From positions 1-64,000 of the forward strand of contig JAFWFZ010000005.1 in assembly GCA_017515345.1 (NCBI GenBank): 64,000 nucleotides of DNA, in the 5' to 3' direction. The stretch's first letter is position 1, and the number at the start of each line of letters is the position of its first letter. Source of the stretch: Oscillospiraceae bacterium (GTDB lineage: Bacteria > Bacillota > Clostridia > Oscillospirales > Oscillospiraceae). The translations under genes were made by a program, and so were the position numbers. This document shows, piece by piece, positions 1 through 7,190 of this stretch. Below the pieces are notes generated by a model, which saw only the letters and a list, made by a program, of their open reading frames with translations, was not told the origin of the DNA and searched no databases.

Positions 1-324
1 ATTATATTCCTCGTTTTTTGCCGCATACAGCAGAGTTATATTACCTTCCCGCAGTTTTTCTATACAGAGGCTCATAAATTCCTTCGCTGCAGGATTGACG
101 TTCAGCTCCTGTATGTACCTTGTCGTGAACTCATCATACCGTTCCGGCATATGCGCAAACCAATTCCGCAGTTCACTCGTTGGAGCAATATCCTTCCTCC
201 ACAAATCAATTGCAGCAACTTCTTTTTTGACTCCTCTTGGCCAGAGTCTGTCGACGAGAATCCGGTATCCGTCTGAGATTTCCGCCGGGTTGTAAATTCG
301 TTTACACAAGAGTTCATTCATCAT
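1..324 (-). CDS. DUF488 family protein (C-terminus cut by window edge)
   Basis: The frame is open from an ATG at 324 to the left edge (108 codons, no stop), so the gene is partial. The translation begins MMNELLCKRIYNPAEISDGY and carries the DUF488 hallmarks RILVDRLWPRGVKKE, WFAHMPERYDEF and LLYAAKNEEYN. DUF488 proteins are small cytosolic proteins of uncertain function. The start lies inside the end of the upstream regulator gene (about 11 bp overlap), which suggests translational coupling. The gene belongs to the AT-richer block at the left end. The family call is confident; no activity can be assigned. Confidence 0.85.
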   Translation of the reverse strand, partial: MMNELLCKRIYNPAEISDGYRILVDRLWPRGVKKEVAAIDLWRKDIAPTSELRNWFAHMPERYDEFTTRYIQELNVNPAAKEFMSLCIEKLREGNITLLYAAKNEEYN

Positions 325-985
325 GCGCAGCCTCGTTTAGCGTGAATTCATTCCGATGATAGGTGATCAGCCCGTCCTTCTGCATCTTGGAGAGCTCGTT
401 GGACATGGCGCTGCGGTCTACAGCAAGATAGTCCGCAAGCTGCTGGCGGTCAAACGGGATCGTGAAATGTGTGCTTCCATGCTCTAATGCCTGCTCCGAA
501 AGATAGGAGAGCAGCCTTTCGCGCAAGGATTTTGACGCCGTATGCATCATCCGGGTAGATAGATTCAGATTCTTCTGTGCGGATATCTTCAGCATATTCT
601 GAATGATTCTTGTGTGGAATGCACATCCCCTTTGGCAGGTCGTCAGCATGTTCCGCATATTCAGAAACAACACCTCCGTCTCCTCACAGGAGACGATATC
701 GCAGATTAATTCTTTCCCGGGAATTGCGGCATAGTTTTCCGCAAACACCTGTCCTTTGCCGATGTGTCCGAAAATGTGACTGCTACCCCAGTAGAAATTG
801 ACAACGATATTTACGCTGCCGGAGAGAATCAGTCCGATTTCGCCGACGGATGAACCTGCACGGAATATTACCTCATCTTTCCTATAGCTATGCTCCCTCG
901 CATTCAGGCAGGAAAGCATCTCTTTGATTTCATCTTCCTTGATTCCATGAAACAGCGGCGTGTTCGCCAGAAAAAAAGTATTCAT
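314..985 (-). CDS. Crp/Fnr-family transcriptional regulator, likely of the hcp operon
   Basis: A 223-aa protein with an N-terminal cyclic-nucleotide-type beta-roll (about residues 1-115) and a C-terminal winged helix containing IPFDRQQLADYLAVDRSAMS. The ATG at 985 is chosen because GGAG lies 7-8 bases upstream and the Crp-type N-terminus starts there; a GTG at 1021 would add 12 residues. The N-terminus lacks the Fnr cysteine cluster. The gene is divergent from the Hcp operon, and HcpR-type regulators of this family commonly control hcp. That makes it a candidate nitrosative/redox regulator, by inference from position. It is followed by an overlapping DUF488 gene. Confidence 0.85.
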   Translation of the reverse strand: MNTFFLANTPLFHGIKEDEIKEMLSCLNAREHSYRKDEVIFRAGSSVGEIGLILSGSVNIVVNFYWGSSHIFGHIGKGQVFAENYAAIPGKELICDIVSCEETEVLFLNMRNMLTTCQRGCAFHTRIIQNMLKISAQKNLNLSTRMMHTASKSLRERLLSYLSEQALEHGSTHFTIPFDRQQLADYLAVDRSAMSNELSKMQKDGLITYHRNEFTLNEAAHDE

Positions 986-1010
986 AAAAAACGCTCCGTT
1001 CGTTGTTGTA

Positions 1011-1026
1011 CCAACATACACGTTGG
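1011..1026. promoter_or_regulatory. Inverted repeat in the crp/hcp divergent promoter region
   Basis: CCAAC-6-GTTGG lies between the divergent regulator and the Hcp operon, just upstream of a -10-like TATACT at 1033-1038 reading toward the operon. A second overlapping repeat, GTTGTACCAAC, covers 1005-1015. Its placement fits an operator for the adjacent Crp/Fnr protein, but it does not match the classic FNR half-site TTGAT. Confidence 0.4.
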
Positions 1027-1078
1027 CTTGATTATACTAAAATAAGCTCAGAAAATCAAGTACGGGAGGTAAATTCTC

Positions 1079-1294
1079 ATGGAAAACACATATGTCAATG
1101 AAAAAACGCTGATCGGTGAGATCGTAAACAACTATCCCGAAACGGCGGAAGTGCTGTTCGGCATCGGTATGCACTGCCTCGGCTGCCCGGCTTCGCAGGC
1201 TGAAAGTCTGGAAGACGCCTGTGCCGTTCACGGATTCGAGCCGGGGCCCGTAGTGAAAGCCATCAACGATAAGATCGCCGAGAGCAGAAAGTGA
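1079..1294 (+). CDS. DUF1858 domain protein (hybrid-cluster-associated redox disulfide domain)
   Basis: A 71-aa protein that is essentially a single DUF1858 domain. It has the signature GIGMHCLGCPAS, with Cys33 and Cys36 forming a CxxC pair, and the usual N-terminal segment LIGEIVNNYPETAEVL. The family is often found next to hybrid cluster proteins and probably does thiol/disulfide or metal-linked redox chemistry, though no reaction is established. GGGAGG nine bases upstream of the ATG supports the start. It is the first gene of the five-gene hcp operon. Confidence 0.9.
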   Translation: MENTYVNEKTLIGEIVNNYPETAEVLFGIGMHCLGCPASQAESLEDACAVHGFEPGPVVKAINDKIAESRK

Positions 1295-1301
1295 GAATCC
1301 T

Positions 1302-1877
1302 ATGAGCGCATTTTTGGGGCCGATCCATTTCTGGCTGTATCACAAAATCGGCAAGCAGGAAGAGTTGACAAAGGCAATTACCGCGTATGCAAAACGGGAG
1401 GGCTGGATCAAAGATCAGGCGAAATACACAAAAGACCTTCCGGCGCTGGAAGACGTCATCGACGAGAGCAACATCCACGGCTGGCTGCAGGAACAGATTC
1501 ACGATGCAGAGACGCGCTATGCCGACCTGGTCGGCACCGTTTCGAATACGACACGATTTGAGGAAATCCGCGGCGTTGCTTTTGCGTTTGGAAAGAAATA
1601 TACTTTGCAAGCTTCCACCTCTCCGACAGAAGCCTATAAAGCATTCGAGGATTTCTTTGTGAACGGCATGCCCTGCGATAGAGTAAATTCGGTCGTTTCG
1701 GAGTCGGAGGATGAATTGTCCTGGACGATGACGCAGGACATCCATGCACAGTATTGGAAAGATGGATCGGAGATCTATTACACCCTTCGAAGTGAAGTGA
1801 TGCGCGGCATGTTAAACGGGACGGGACTTGTTCTTGCATCCAACGACAATGTGACCTATACAATTAATAGGCAGTGA
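1302..1877 (+). CDS. Conserved protein of unknown function in the hcp operon
   Basis: A 191-aa soluble-looking protein beginning MSAFLGPIHFWLYHKIGKQE. I recognise the N-terminal pattern FLGPIHFWLY-KI as recurring in clostridial proteins next to hcp, but know of no assigned function. There is no signal peptide or membrane segment and only one cysteine. Several histidines in the N-terminal half could bind a metal or haem, but nothing shows that they do. It starts 7 bases after the DUF1858 gene and ends 4 bases before the cupin gene, so it is clearly in the operon. A role in NO/hydroxylamine stress is inferred only from context. Confidence 0.75.
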   Translation: MSAFLGPIHFWLYHKIGKQEELTKAITAYAKREGWIKDQAKYTKDLPALEDVIDESNIHGWLQEQIHDAETRYADLVGTVSNTTRFEEIRGVAFAFGKKYTLQASTSPTEAYKAFEDFFVNGMPCDRVNSVVSESEDELSWTMTQDIHAQYWKDGSEIYYTLRSEVMRGMLNGTGLVLASNDNVTYTINRQ

Positions 1878-1881
1878 GGTC

Positions 1882-2535
1882 ATGAAAGAGAAGGTCGGGG
1901 AAGTTTTCTCCATAGCAAAAGATAATCAGCCGGTGCCCGGCTGCACAATTTCAAAGGCCGTGCACAGTGGAGAAAATGACATTATCTATTTTTCGCTGGG
2001 GAAGAACACGGACATCAGTGCAGAAATCTATTCCTATTACAAATTGCTCATCATAGCTGACGGTAGCATGGAGGTCTATGGCGCGGGTGGTTATTCTAAA
2101 CAGCTGCATACCGGTGAATCCATAATCACATTGACAGATACTCCGATGGGTATGAGAACATCAGAATGCGCTGTCTATACTGAAATCACGGTAAGGAGGA
2201 ATGATACCATGAGCGAAGCAATCAAGGCAGGAGAAGTCTTCAAACTGGCGGAGCTCGTTCCCTATGTGGAGGGCAAGATCGTCAATATGGACGTGGTACA
2301 TAACGATAAAATGAAGCTTGTGGTCATGGCGTTTGATGAGGGAACCGGCCTCTCCGAGCACGCAGCTCCCGGTGAGGCGATCATCTTTGCACTGGACGGC
2401 GAGGGCGTTATCGGTTATGAAGGTGAGAATCATCCCATCAAGGCGGGTGAAAACTTCCACTTTGCAAAAGCAGGACTCCACAGCGTAACGGCTGTGAAGA
2501 AGTTCAAGATGGCACTGCTGCTTACGCTGGAATAA
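1882..2535 (+). CDS. Bicupin protein with possible internal translation start
   Basis: A 217-aa protein of two consecutive cupin folds. The first spans about residues 5-105. The second starts at Met110 (MSEAIKAGEVFKLAELVPY) and includes DEGTGLSEHAAPGEAIIFALDGE, a typical cupin motif 1 region. Single-domain cupins matching the second half are common beside hcp. At DNA level an AAGGAGGA (2193-2200) sits 8 bases before the internal ATG at 2209, so a separate single-cupin product is likely as well. The arrangement suggests fusion of two formerly separate genes. Substrate and metal are unknown. Confidence 0.8.
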   Translation: MKEKVGEVFSIAKDNQPVPGCTISKAVHSGENDIIYFSLGKNTDISAEIYSYYKLLIIADGSMEVYGAGGYSKQLHTGESIITLTDTPMGMRTSECAVYTEITVRRNDTMSEAIKAGEVFKLAELVPYVEGKIVNMDVVHNDKMKLVVMAFDEGTGLSEHAAPGEAIIFALDGEGVIGYEGENHPIKAGENFHFAKAGLHSVTAVKKFKMALLLTLE

Positions 2536-2567
2536 AACGATAACCAAGAGAAAGCGAGGAATATCAG

Positions 2568-2753
2568 ATGAAATACTTTGTCAATGACGGATGTATCAGC
2601 TGCGGACTGTGTGAGGGAACCTGTCCGGAAGTCTTCTCCATGACAGATACCGGGAAAGCAAAGGCAATCGAAGCAGAAGTTTATGCTGAATATGAATCCG
2701 CTGCAGCGGAAGCCAAGGACGGCTGCCCCGTTGGAGCCATTGAAGAAGTGTAA
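2568..2753 (+). CDS. Small [4Fe-4S] ferredoxin
   Basis: A 61-aa ferredoxin with Cys9-x2-Cys12-x2-Cys15-x3-Cys19-Pro and a distal Cys53-Pro-Val-Gly. That is the single-cluster ferredoxin pattern, with Cys19 as an extra cysteine. It lies directly upstream of hcp (13 bases from stop to ATG), so it probably supplies electrons to the hybrid cluster protein. GAGGAAT upstream of the ATG serves as ribosome binding site. Confidence 0.93.
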   Translation: MKYFVNDGCISCGLCEGTCPEVFSMTDTGKAKAIEAEVYAEYESAAAEAKDGCPVGAIEEV

Positions 2754-2766
2754 GGAGGAGATTCAA

Positions 2767-4359
2767 ATGGATACACAGATGTTTTGTTTTCAATGTGAGC
2801 AGACCGCAGGCGGCAAGGGCTGCACGAAATCCGGCGTCTGCGGCAAGAAACCGGATATTGCCAGTCTGCAGGATCAGTTAACCGGAGCTCTGGTTGGGCT
2901 TGCCCGTGCAACGGACGGCAATACTCAGCCGACCGAGAACACCTATAAGCTGCTTATCAAAGGGCTGTTCACAACCATCACCAATGTGAACTTCAATGAA
3001 ACGACAATCAAAGCATTAATTGACGAAGTGCATGCGGAAAAAGAAAGCCTCGTACCCCGCTGCTCCGATTGCGGAGCACCCTGCGGCAGAAACGATGACT
3101 ACGATATGACGAAGGTCTGGGATGCAGACGAGGACATCCGCAGCTTGAAATCCCTAATTCTGTTCGGCATTCGCGGAATGGCAGCCTATGCCTATCATGC
3201 CGGCATACTCGGATACTCCAATCAGCGAGTCAATGAATTCCTTGCGAAGGCGCTGTTTGCCATCGGTGAGGATTGGGGCATGGATGAGTTGCTGCCTGTC
3301 GTCTTGGAGGTTGGCGAGGTCAACTTCATCTGTATGGAGATGCTGGACAAAGCCAATACCGAAACCTACGGCAAGCCCGTACCAGCAACTGTGCCGCTCA
3401 TGGTGGAGAAGGGACCGTTTATCGTCATCACCGGTCATGATCTGTACGATCTGAAACAACTGCTTGAGCAGACGAAGGATAAGGGTATCAATATCTATAC
3501 ACACGGTGAGATGCTACCTGCTCATGGTTATCCGGAGCTGAAGAAGTATCCGCATCTTAAGGGTAACTTCGGTACGGCATGGCAGAATCAGCAGAAGGAA
3601 TTTGCCAATCTTCCCGCCCCGATCCTGTTCACCACCAACTGCCTGATGCCGCCGAAGGACAGTTATAAAGACCGTGTATTCACCACCGAAGTGGTATCCT
3701 ATCCGGAAATCGTGCATATCGGTGAAGACAAGGATTTTACTCCGGTGATCGAAAAAGCTCTGGAGCTTGGAGGCTTCTCAGAGGATACGCAGTTAACCGG
3801 CATCAACGGCGGTACGTCTGTTACTACCGGCTTCAGCCACAGCACAATTCTCGGCGTTGCGGATACGGTTATCGATGCTGTTAGAAGCGGCGCGATCAAG
3901 CATTTCTTCCTGATTGGCGGCTGCGACGGCGCAAAGCCGGGGCGTAACTATTACACCGAGCTTGTAAAGCAGGCTCCTGCCGATACCATCATACTGACGC
4001 TTGCCTGCGGCAAGTTCCGCTTCAACGACCTGGACATCGGAACCATCGGCGGTTTGCCCCGCATCATGGATATGGGACAGTGCAACGATGCCTTCGGAGC
4101 GGTCAAGGTTGCTGTTGCTCTCGCAGAGGCGTTTGGCTGCAGCGTAAACGAGCTGCCGCTGTCCATCATTCTTTCGTGGTATGAACAGAAAGCGGTATGC
4201 GTGTTGCTGACCCTGCTATATCTGGGCATCAAGAATATTCGTCTTGGCCCAACGCTTCCTGCGTTTGTATCTCCCAATGTGCTGAATTATCTTGTTGAGC
4301 ACTATAACATTGCGCCGACTACAACTCCGGAAGAAGATTTGAAAGATATTCTGGGATAA
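2767..4359 (+). CDS. hcp: Hybrid cluster protein / hydroxylamine reductase Hcp
   Basis: A 530-aa protein. The N-terminus has Cys7-x2-Cys10-x8-Cys19-x5-Cys25, the cubane-cluster motif of Hcp proteins from strict anaerobes. The C-terminal part has the hybrid-cluster binding segments, including LIGGCDGAKPGRNYYTE and TLACGKFRFN. Hcp reduces hydroxylamine in vitro and acts as a high-affinity NO reductase in bacteria. The ATG at 2767 follows AAGGAGGAG; an upstream in-frame start at 2683 would overlap the ferredoxin gene and lies outside the family length. It is the last gene of the operon and is followed by two hairpins. Confidence 0.97.
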   Translation: MDTQMFCFQCEQTAGGKGCTKSGVCGKKPDIASLQDQLTGALVGLARATDGNTQPTENTYKLLIKGLFTTITNVNFNETTIKALIDEVHAEKESLVPRCSDCGAPCGRNDDYDMTKVWDADEDIRSLKSLILFGIRGMAAYAYHAGILGYSNQRVNEFLAKALFAIGEDWGMDELLPVVLEVGEVNFICMEMLDKANTETYGKPVPATVPLMVEKGPFIVITGHDLYDLKQLLEQTKDKGINIYTHGEMLPAHGYPELKKYPHLKGNFGTAWQNQQKEFANLPAPILFTTNCLMPPKDSYKDRVFTTEVVSYPEIVHIGEDKDFTPVIEKALELGGFSEDTQLTGINGGTSVTTGFSHSTILGVADTVIDAVRSGAIKHFFLIGGCDGAKPGRNYYTELVKQAPADTIILTLACGKFRFNDLDIGTIGGLPRIMDMGQCNDAFGAVKVAVALAEAFGCSVNELPLSIILSWYEQKAVCVLLTLLYLGIKNIRLGPTLPAFVSPNVLNYLVEHYNIAPTTTPEEDLKDILG

Positions 4360-4397
4360 GTACAGGTCAATTATCTGAGATTTCAGCTAAAATTGGA

Positions 4398-4433
4398 ATA
4401 AACCAGGAGTCAGCATCTTGACTCCTGGTTTAT
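4398..4433 (+). terminator. Perfect 15-bp stem-loop after hcp
   Basis: ATAAACCAGGAGTCA and its exact complement are separated by a 6-base loop. The hairpin lies 38 bases after the hcp stop. No T-run follows, so it may protect the 3' end or terminate weakly. Confidence 0.6.
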
Positions 4434-4500
4434 GAAGGAGAAATCGACCTCAATAGCACAAAAAAGTAAAATATCTTTTTTGGTGCAACGTGCCATATCG

Positions 4501-4540
4501 GGTGGGTGTAACGGATTTCAGTTACATCCACCTGTTTTTT
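4501..4540 (+). terminator. Rho-independent terminator before the SH3-like gene
   Basis: GGTGGGTGTAAC pairs with GTTACATCCACC (one G-U pair) across an 8-base loop, followed by TGTTTTTT. It ends a few bases before the next coding region and is the likely end of the hcp transcript. Confidence 0.8.
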
Positions 4541-4551
4541 AAGTGATAGCT

Positions 4552-5010
4552 ATGGAAAACTACTCTAAAGTCCCTGCAAAAGTGAGATATATCGGCCAAC
4601 CTTCGGAAGAGTTCACGCAAGGCGAGGTCTACCACGCCTATTTGCTTGAATACTGGCAGGGGAAGCGCGACAGCCTGCATGTGAAAGGCAATTCCGGCAG
4701 GATCAGCGACTTCAATCCCTTTGAGGATTTTGAGGTCGTTGAGGACGATGACGATGTTCTCAATTTGCATGAGGCTACAGTCAGATGCGTGACACATAGA
4801 TATGACGAGATGGTGACTGGCTTGAAATTCGGGAGAGAATATAAAGCCATCGGCAGGGATCGTGATGGTCTGTATCTAATCATGGACGAATCATTCGATT
4901 GCTATTTCTACCCACCGGAAATATTTGATATCGTTTCTGACGAGCACGATCTTCTATCGCATCAAAGCATTTATTACAGCTTTCATGGCGGCAGAAACTC
5001 AACGAAATAA
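4552..5010 (+). CDS. Hypothetical protein, possibly with two SH3-like barrels
   Basis: A 152-aa soluble protein beginning MENYSKVPAKVRYIGQPSEE. Two segments of similar layout (about residues 8-62 and 74-130) each have a K/V-R-Y/C-I/V start, a G-x-x-Y motif and a late acidic stretch, which suggests a tandem small-barrel protein. The function is not recognised. The start is uncertain because the ribosome binding site is weak; a GTG at 4543 would add three residues. It is AT-richer than genes further right and shares that bias with the hcp block. It is bracketed by terminators, so it is probably expressed alone. Confidence 0.7.
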   Translation: MENYSKVPAKVRYIGQPSEEFTQGEVYHAYLLEYWQGKRDSLHVKGNSGRISDFNPFEDFEVVEDDDDVLNLHEATVRCVTHRYDEMVTGLKFGREYKAIGRDRDGLYLIMDESFDCYFYPPEIFDIVSDEHDLLSHQSIYYSFHGGRNSTK

Positions 5011-5026
5011 CTGTGCCTCTATGTAC

Positions 5027-5059
5027 CCGGAGCAGGTTTTGGCCTGCTCCGGTTTTTTT
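5027..5059 (+). terminator. Rho-independent terminator
   Basis: CCGGAGCAGG, a 6-base loop and CCTGCTCCGG are followed by seven T. It closes the preceding hypothetical gene and marks the right edge of the AT-rich block. Confidence 0.9.
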
Positions 5060-5061
5060 AT

Positions 5062-5207
5062 TCCTCTTTTTCAATCGGCTCATACTCCTCGTCGAACAGC
5101 TCGCGAGCGCTTTCCGTCGGCTCGCAGGAGACATATTCCACTGCCACGCCCTGGCGGAGATCGGCCCTGCAGTTGGGCACGGACTTCTTTTTCAGCCCCT
5201 CCCGTTA
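5062..5207 (-). pseudogene. Possible 3' remnant of an unidentified gene
   Basis: On the minus strand a frame of about 45 codons reads GLKKKSVPNCRADLRQGVAV and ends EYEPIEKEE before a TAA. It has protein-like composition but no start codon and follows a stop, so it looks like the tail of a decayed gene. The family was not identified. It lies exactly where base composition changes from AT-rich to GC-rich. Low confidence. Confidence 0.3.
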
Positions 5208-5227
5208 CTAAGGCCAACTCACAGCGG

Positions 5228-5260
5228 GAGGATGCGGCGGGTTCCGCGGCGTCCTCTTTT
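5228..5260 (+). terminator. Repeated terminator hairpin, copy 1
   Basis: GAGGATGC pairs with GCGTCCTC and encloses an inner GCGG-GTT-CCGC stem, followed by TTTTGT. About 38 bases around it are nearly identical to 6329-6365, so this terminator has been duplicated. It sits between the remnant region and the nitroreductase gene. Confidence 0.65.
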
Positions 5261-5390
5261 GTGTTGTTGAGATTTCCGCCTGTCCGTGTTACAATCCCAT
5301 CATGAAGGAAGCCGTGAACGCGTCCGGTTCGGATAACAGGGGCAGAATACCCGGGTCTGATCGGCAATTTTGGATGGAGGGATCATAGAA

Positions 5391-6206
5391 ATGAACACAC
5401 TTGAAGCGATCCGCAGCAGGCGGAGCGTCCGCACCTTCAACGGGGCCGCGCTGAGTCCGGAGGATGGGAAGAAGATCCTGGATTTTGCCGAAACGGCTGA
5501 GAATCCGTACGGGCTCCCCATCACATGGAAGATCCTCGACGCGCGGAAGCACGGGCTGAACAGCCCTGTCATCGTGGGTACGGACACTTATATCGCGGGT
5601 AAAATGAGCCGCGTTCCCCATGCGGAGGAGGCCTTCGGCTATTCATTCGAAAAAATCGTCCTGTTTTCGGAAGCGCATGGCGTCGGCACGACATGGATCG
5701 CCGGGACGATGAACCGGGAAGCCTTTGAACAGGCGATGGAGGTCTCCGCGGAGGAAGTGATGCCCTGCGTCAGTCCGCTGGGCTACCCCGCCGAACGGAT
5801 GTCCCTGCGGGAGACCATGATGAGAAAAGGCGTCAAGGCGGACAGCCGGTTCGAGTTTGAAGAACTGTTCTTCGATGGCTCGTTCGACAAGCCGCTCACG
5901 AAAGACGGCGCCGGAAAACTCTTTGACGCGCTCGATGCCGTGCGGCTTGCCCCTTCCGCCGTCAACAAGCAGCCCTGGCGGTGCGTCTGCCGCGAGGATA
6001 AGGTGCATTTTTACGAAAAGCGCAGCAAGGGCTACGTCTCTGAAAACGGCTGGGACATTCAGAGGATCGACATGGGCATCGCGCTCTGCCATTTTGAACT
6101 GGCAGCCGCGGAAAGCGGGATCGGCGTTTCCTTTGAGCTGAAGGATCCGGCTCTCCCGCTTCCGGACGATATGCAGTACATCGCTTCCTGGGAAGTGAAG
6201 CGGTAA
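5391..6206 (+). CDS. Nitroreductase-family protein
   Basis: A 271-aa protein. The N-terminus MNTLEAIRSRRSVRTFNGAA is the FMN-binding start typical of nitroreductases. The chain then runs through GVGTTWIAGTMN and a second half with RLAPSAVNKQPWRC, which is the layout of the two-domain (pseudo-dimeric) nitroreductase subfamily. Such proteins bind FMN and reduce nitro-aromatics or quinone-like compounds with NAD(P)H; the substrate here is unknown. The ATG at 5391 follows GGAGGGATCATAGAA. It is flanked on both sides by the repeated hairpin. Confidence 0.88.
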   Translation: MNTLEAIRSRRSVRTFNGAALSPEDGKKILDFAETAENPYGLPITWKILDARKHGLNSPVIVGTDTYIAGKMSRVPHAEEAFGYSFEKIVLFSEAHGVGTTWIAGTMNREAFEQAMEVSAEEVMPCVSPLGYPAERMSLRETMMRKGVKADSRFEFEELFFDGSFDKPLTKDGAGKLFDALDAVRLAPSAVNKQPWRCVCREDKVHFYEKRSKGYVSENGWDIQRIDMGIALCHFELAAAESGIGVSFELKDPALPLPDDMQYIASWEVKR

Positions 6207-6210
6207 GCCG

Positions 6211-6306
6211 CGCACGGGAAGCTCCGGTGAGGCTGCCGGATATTCCGGCAGCCTCGCTTCCTCAGGTCTGCAAGGCCGACCTGCTTTACCGGAGCCTTGC
6301 CGTGCG
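6211..6306 (+). other. Structured intergenic element (three-way-junction fold)
   Basis: CGCACGG (6211-6217) pairs with CCGTGCG (6300-6306) and GCTCCGGT (6221-6228) with ACCGGAGC (6288-6295). They enclose two hairpins: a 12-bp GAGGCTGCCGGA stem (6229-6255) and a 6-bp CAGGTC stem (6263-6283). The whole 96-base stretch folds into a closed three-way junction between the nitroreductase stop and the second repeated terminator. It could be an interspersed repeat or a small RNA; no known RNA family was recognised. Confidence 0.5.
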
Positions 6307-6330
6307 GGCCCCGGTACAAGGGCATGCCGG

Positions 6331-6368
6331 GAGGATGCAGCGGGTTCCGCGGCGTCCTCTTTTGTTTT
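6331..6368 (+). terminator. Repeated terminator hairpin, copy 2
   Basis: The same hairpin as at 5228 (GAGGATGC/GCGTCCTC with inner CGGGTTCCG-type loop), here followed by TTTTGTTTTT. It probably ends the nitroreductase transcript. Confidence 0.75.
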
Positions 6369-6426
6369 TATCTTGAGAAGTCGGATGATCTCTGGTAAAA
6401 TAATGCGGAACGAAGGAGGGGATCCT

Positions 6427-7128
6427 ATGAACGGGGAATGTCTGATCTGCAAAGCGCCGCTGGAATACCTTTCGGAGGATGTGGAGATGGAGTGTTCCGT
6501 CTGCCGCAGGAAGGAGCAAAGCAAGACCCGCTGCGTGAACGGCCATTACGTCTGCAGCGCGTGCCACACCGCCGGCATCGACAGCATGTTCGGCGTGTGC
6601 CTCTCCGAGACCTCCAAAGACCCCGCTGCGATCCTCAACCGGCTGATGAAGCTCCCCTTCTGCCATATGCACGGCCCGGAACACCATATCCTGGTCGGCG
6701 CCGCGCTGCTGACGGCGTTTCATAACGCGGGCGGCGACATCGATCTGCTCAGGGCGCTGCCGGAGATGAAGCGCCGCGGGCAGGGCGTGCCGGGCGGCTC
6801 CTGCGGTTTTTGGGGCGCCTGCGGGGCGGGGATCAGCGCGGGGATCTTTATCTCCATTCTTACCGGCTCCACCCCCCTGTCCGGTGAGGCCTTCGGCTTA
6901 GCCAACCGCATGACAGCCCGGTCCCTTGAGGCGATCGGCGCCATAGGCGGCCCCCGCTGCTGCAAGCGCGACTCCTATCTCTCCCTCCTCGAGGCCATTG
7001 ATTTCGTGAAAGAGCACTTCGGCGTCGAGATGGAAAAGCCGGAGATCGTATGCGGCTTCTCCCGGCAGAACAATCAGTGCCTCGGAAAGCGGTGTCCTTT
7101 CTCCGGCGCAGATCACCCCGCCGGATAA
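6427..7128 (+). CDS. DUF5714 domain protein (cysteine-rich)
   Basis: A 233-aa protein. The N-terminus has CLICKAPLEYL and CSVCRRKEQSKTRCVNGHYVCSAC, a zinc-ribbon or Fe-S-like cysteine array at about residues 5-45. It is followed by the DUF5714 signature FCHMHGPEHHILVGAALLTA, a glycine-rich GGSCGFWGACGAGISAG segment and late cysteines (RCCKRDS, QCLGKRCPFS). The family occurs in anaerobes and methanogens and its activity is unknown. The ATG at 6427 follows GAAGGAGGGGATCCT. It ends before a bidirectional terminator shared with the convergent LysR gene. Confidence 0.85.
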   Translation: MNGECLICKAPLEYLSEDVEMECSVCRRKEQSKTRCVNGHYVCSACHTAGIDSMFGVCLSETSKDPAAILNRLMKLPFCHMHGPEHHILVGAALLTAFHNAGGDIDLLRALPEMKRRGQGVPGGSCGFWGACGAGISAGIFISILTGSTPLSGEAFGLANRMTARSLEAIGAIGGPRCCKRDSYLSLLEAIDFVKEHFGVEMEKPEIVCGFSRQNNQCLGKRCPFSGADHPAG

Positions 7129-7158
7129 AGCCGCCCCCCGATCCGACCATCCACCACA

Positions 7159-7190
7159 GCCGCAGGCGAACGCCTGCGGCCTATTCTTTT
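7159..7190 (+). terminator. Hairpin terminator between convergent genes
   Basis: GCCGCAGGCG and CGCCTGCGGC form a perfect 10-bp stem with a 2-base loop, followed by a T-rich CTATTCTTTT. The 3' arm touches the stop codon of the convergent LysR gene. Confidence 0.75.

Noticed and set aside
102..317. 71-aa minus-strand frame at the left edge
   Set aside because: It overlaps the DUF488 gene in another frame. The DUF488 reading (start 324) shows the conserved family motifs and stays open to the edge.
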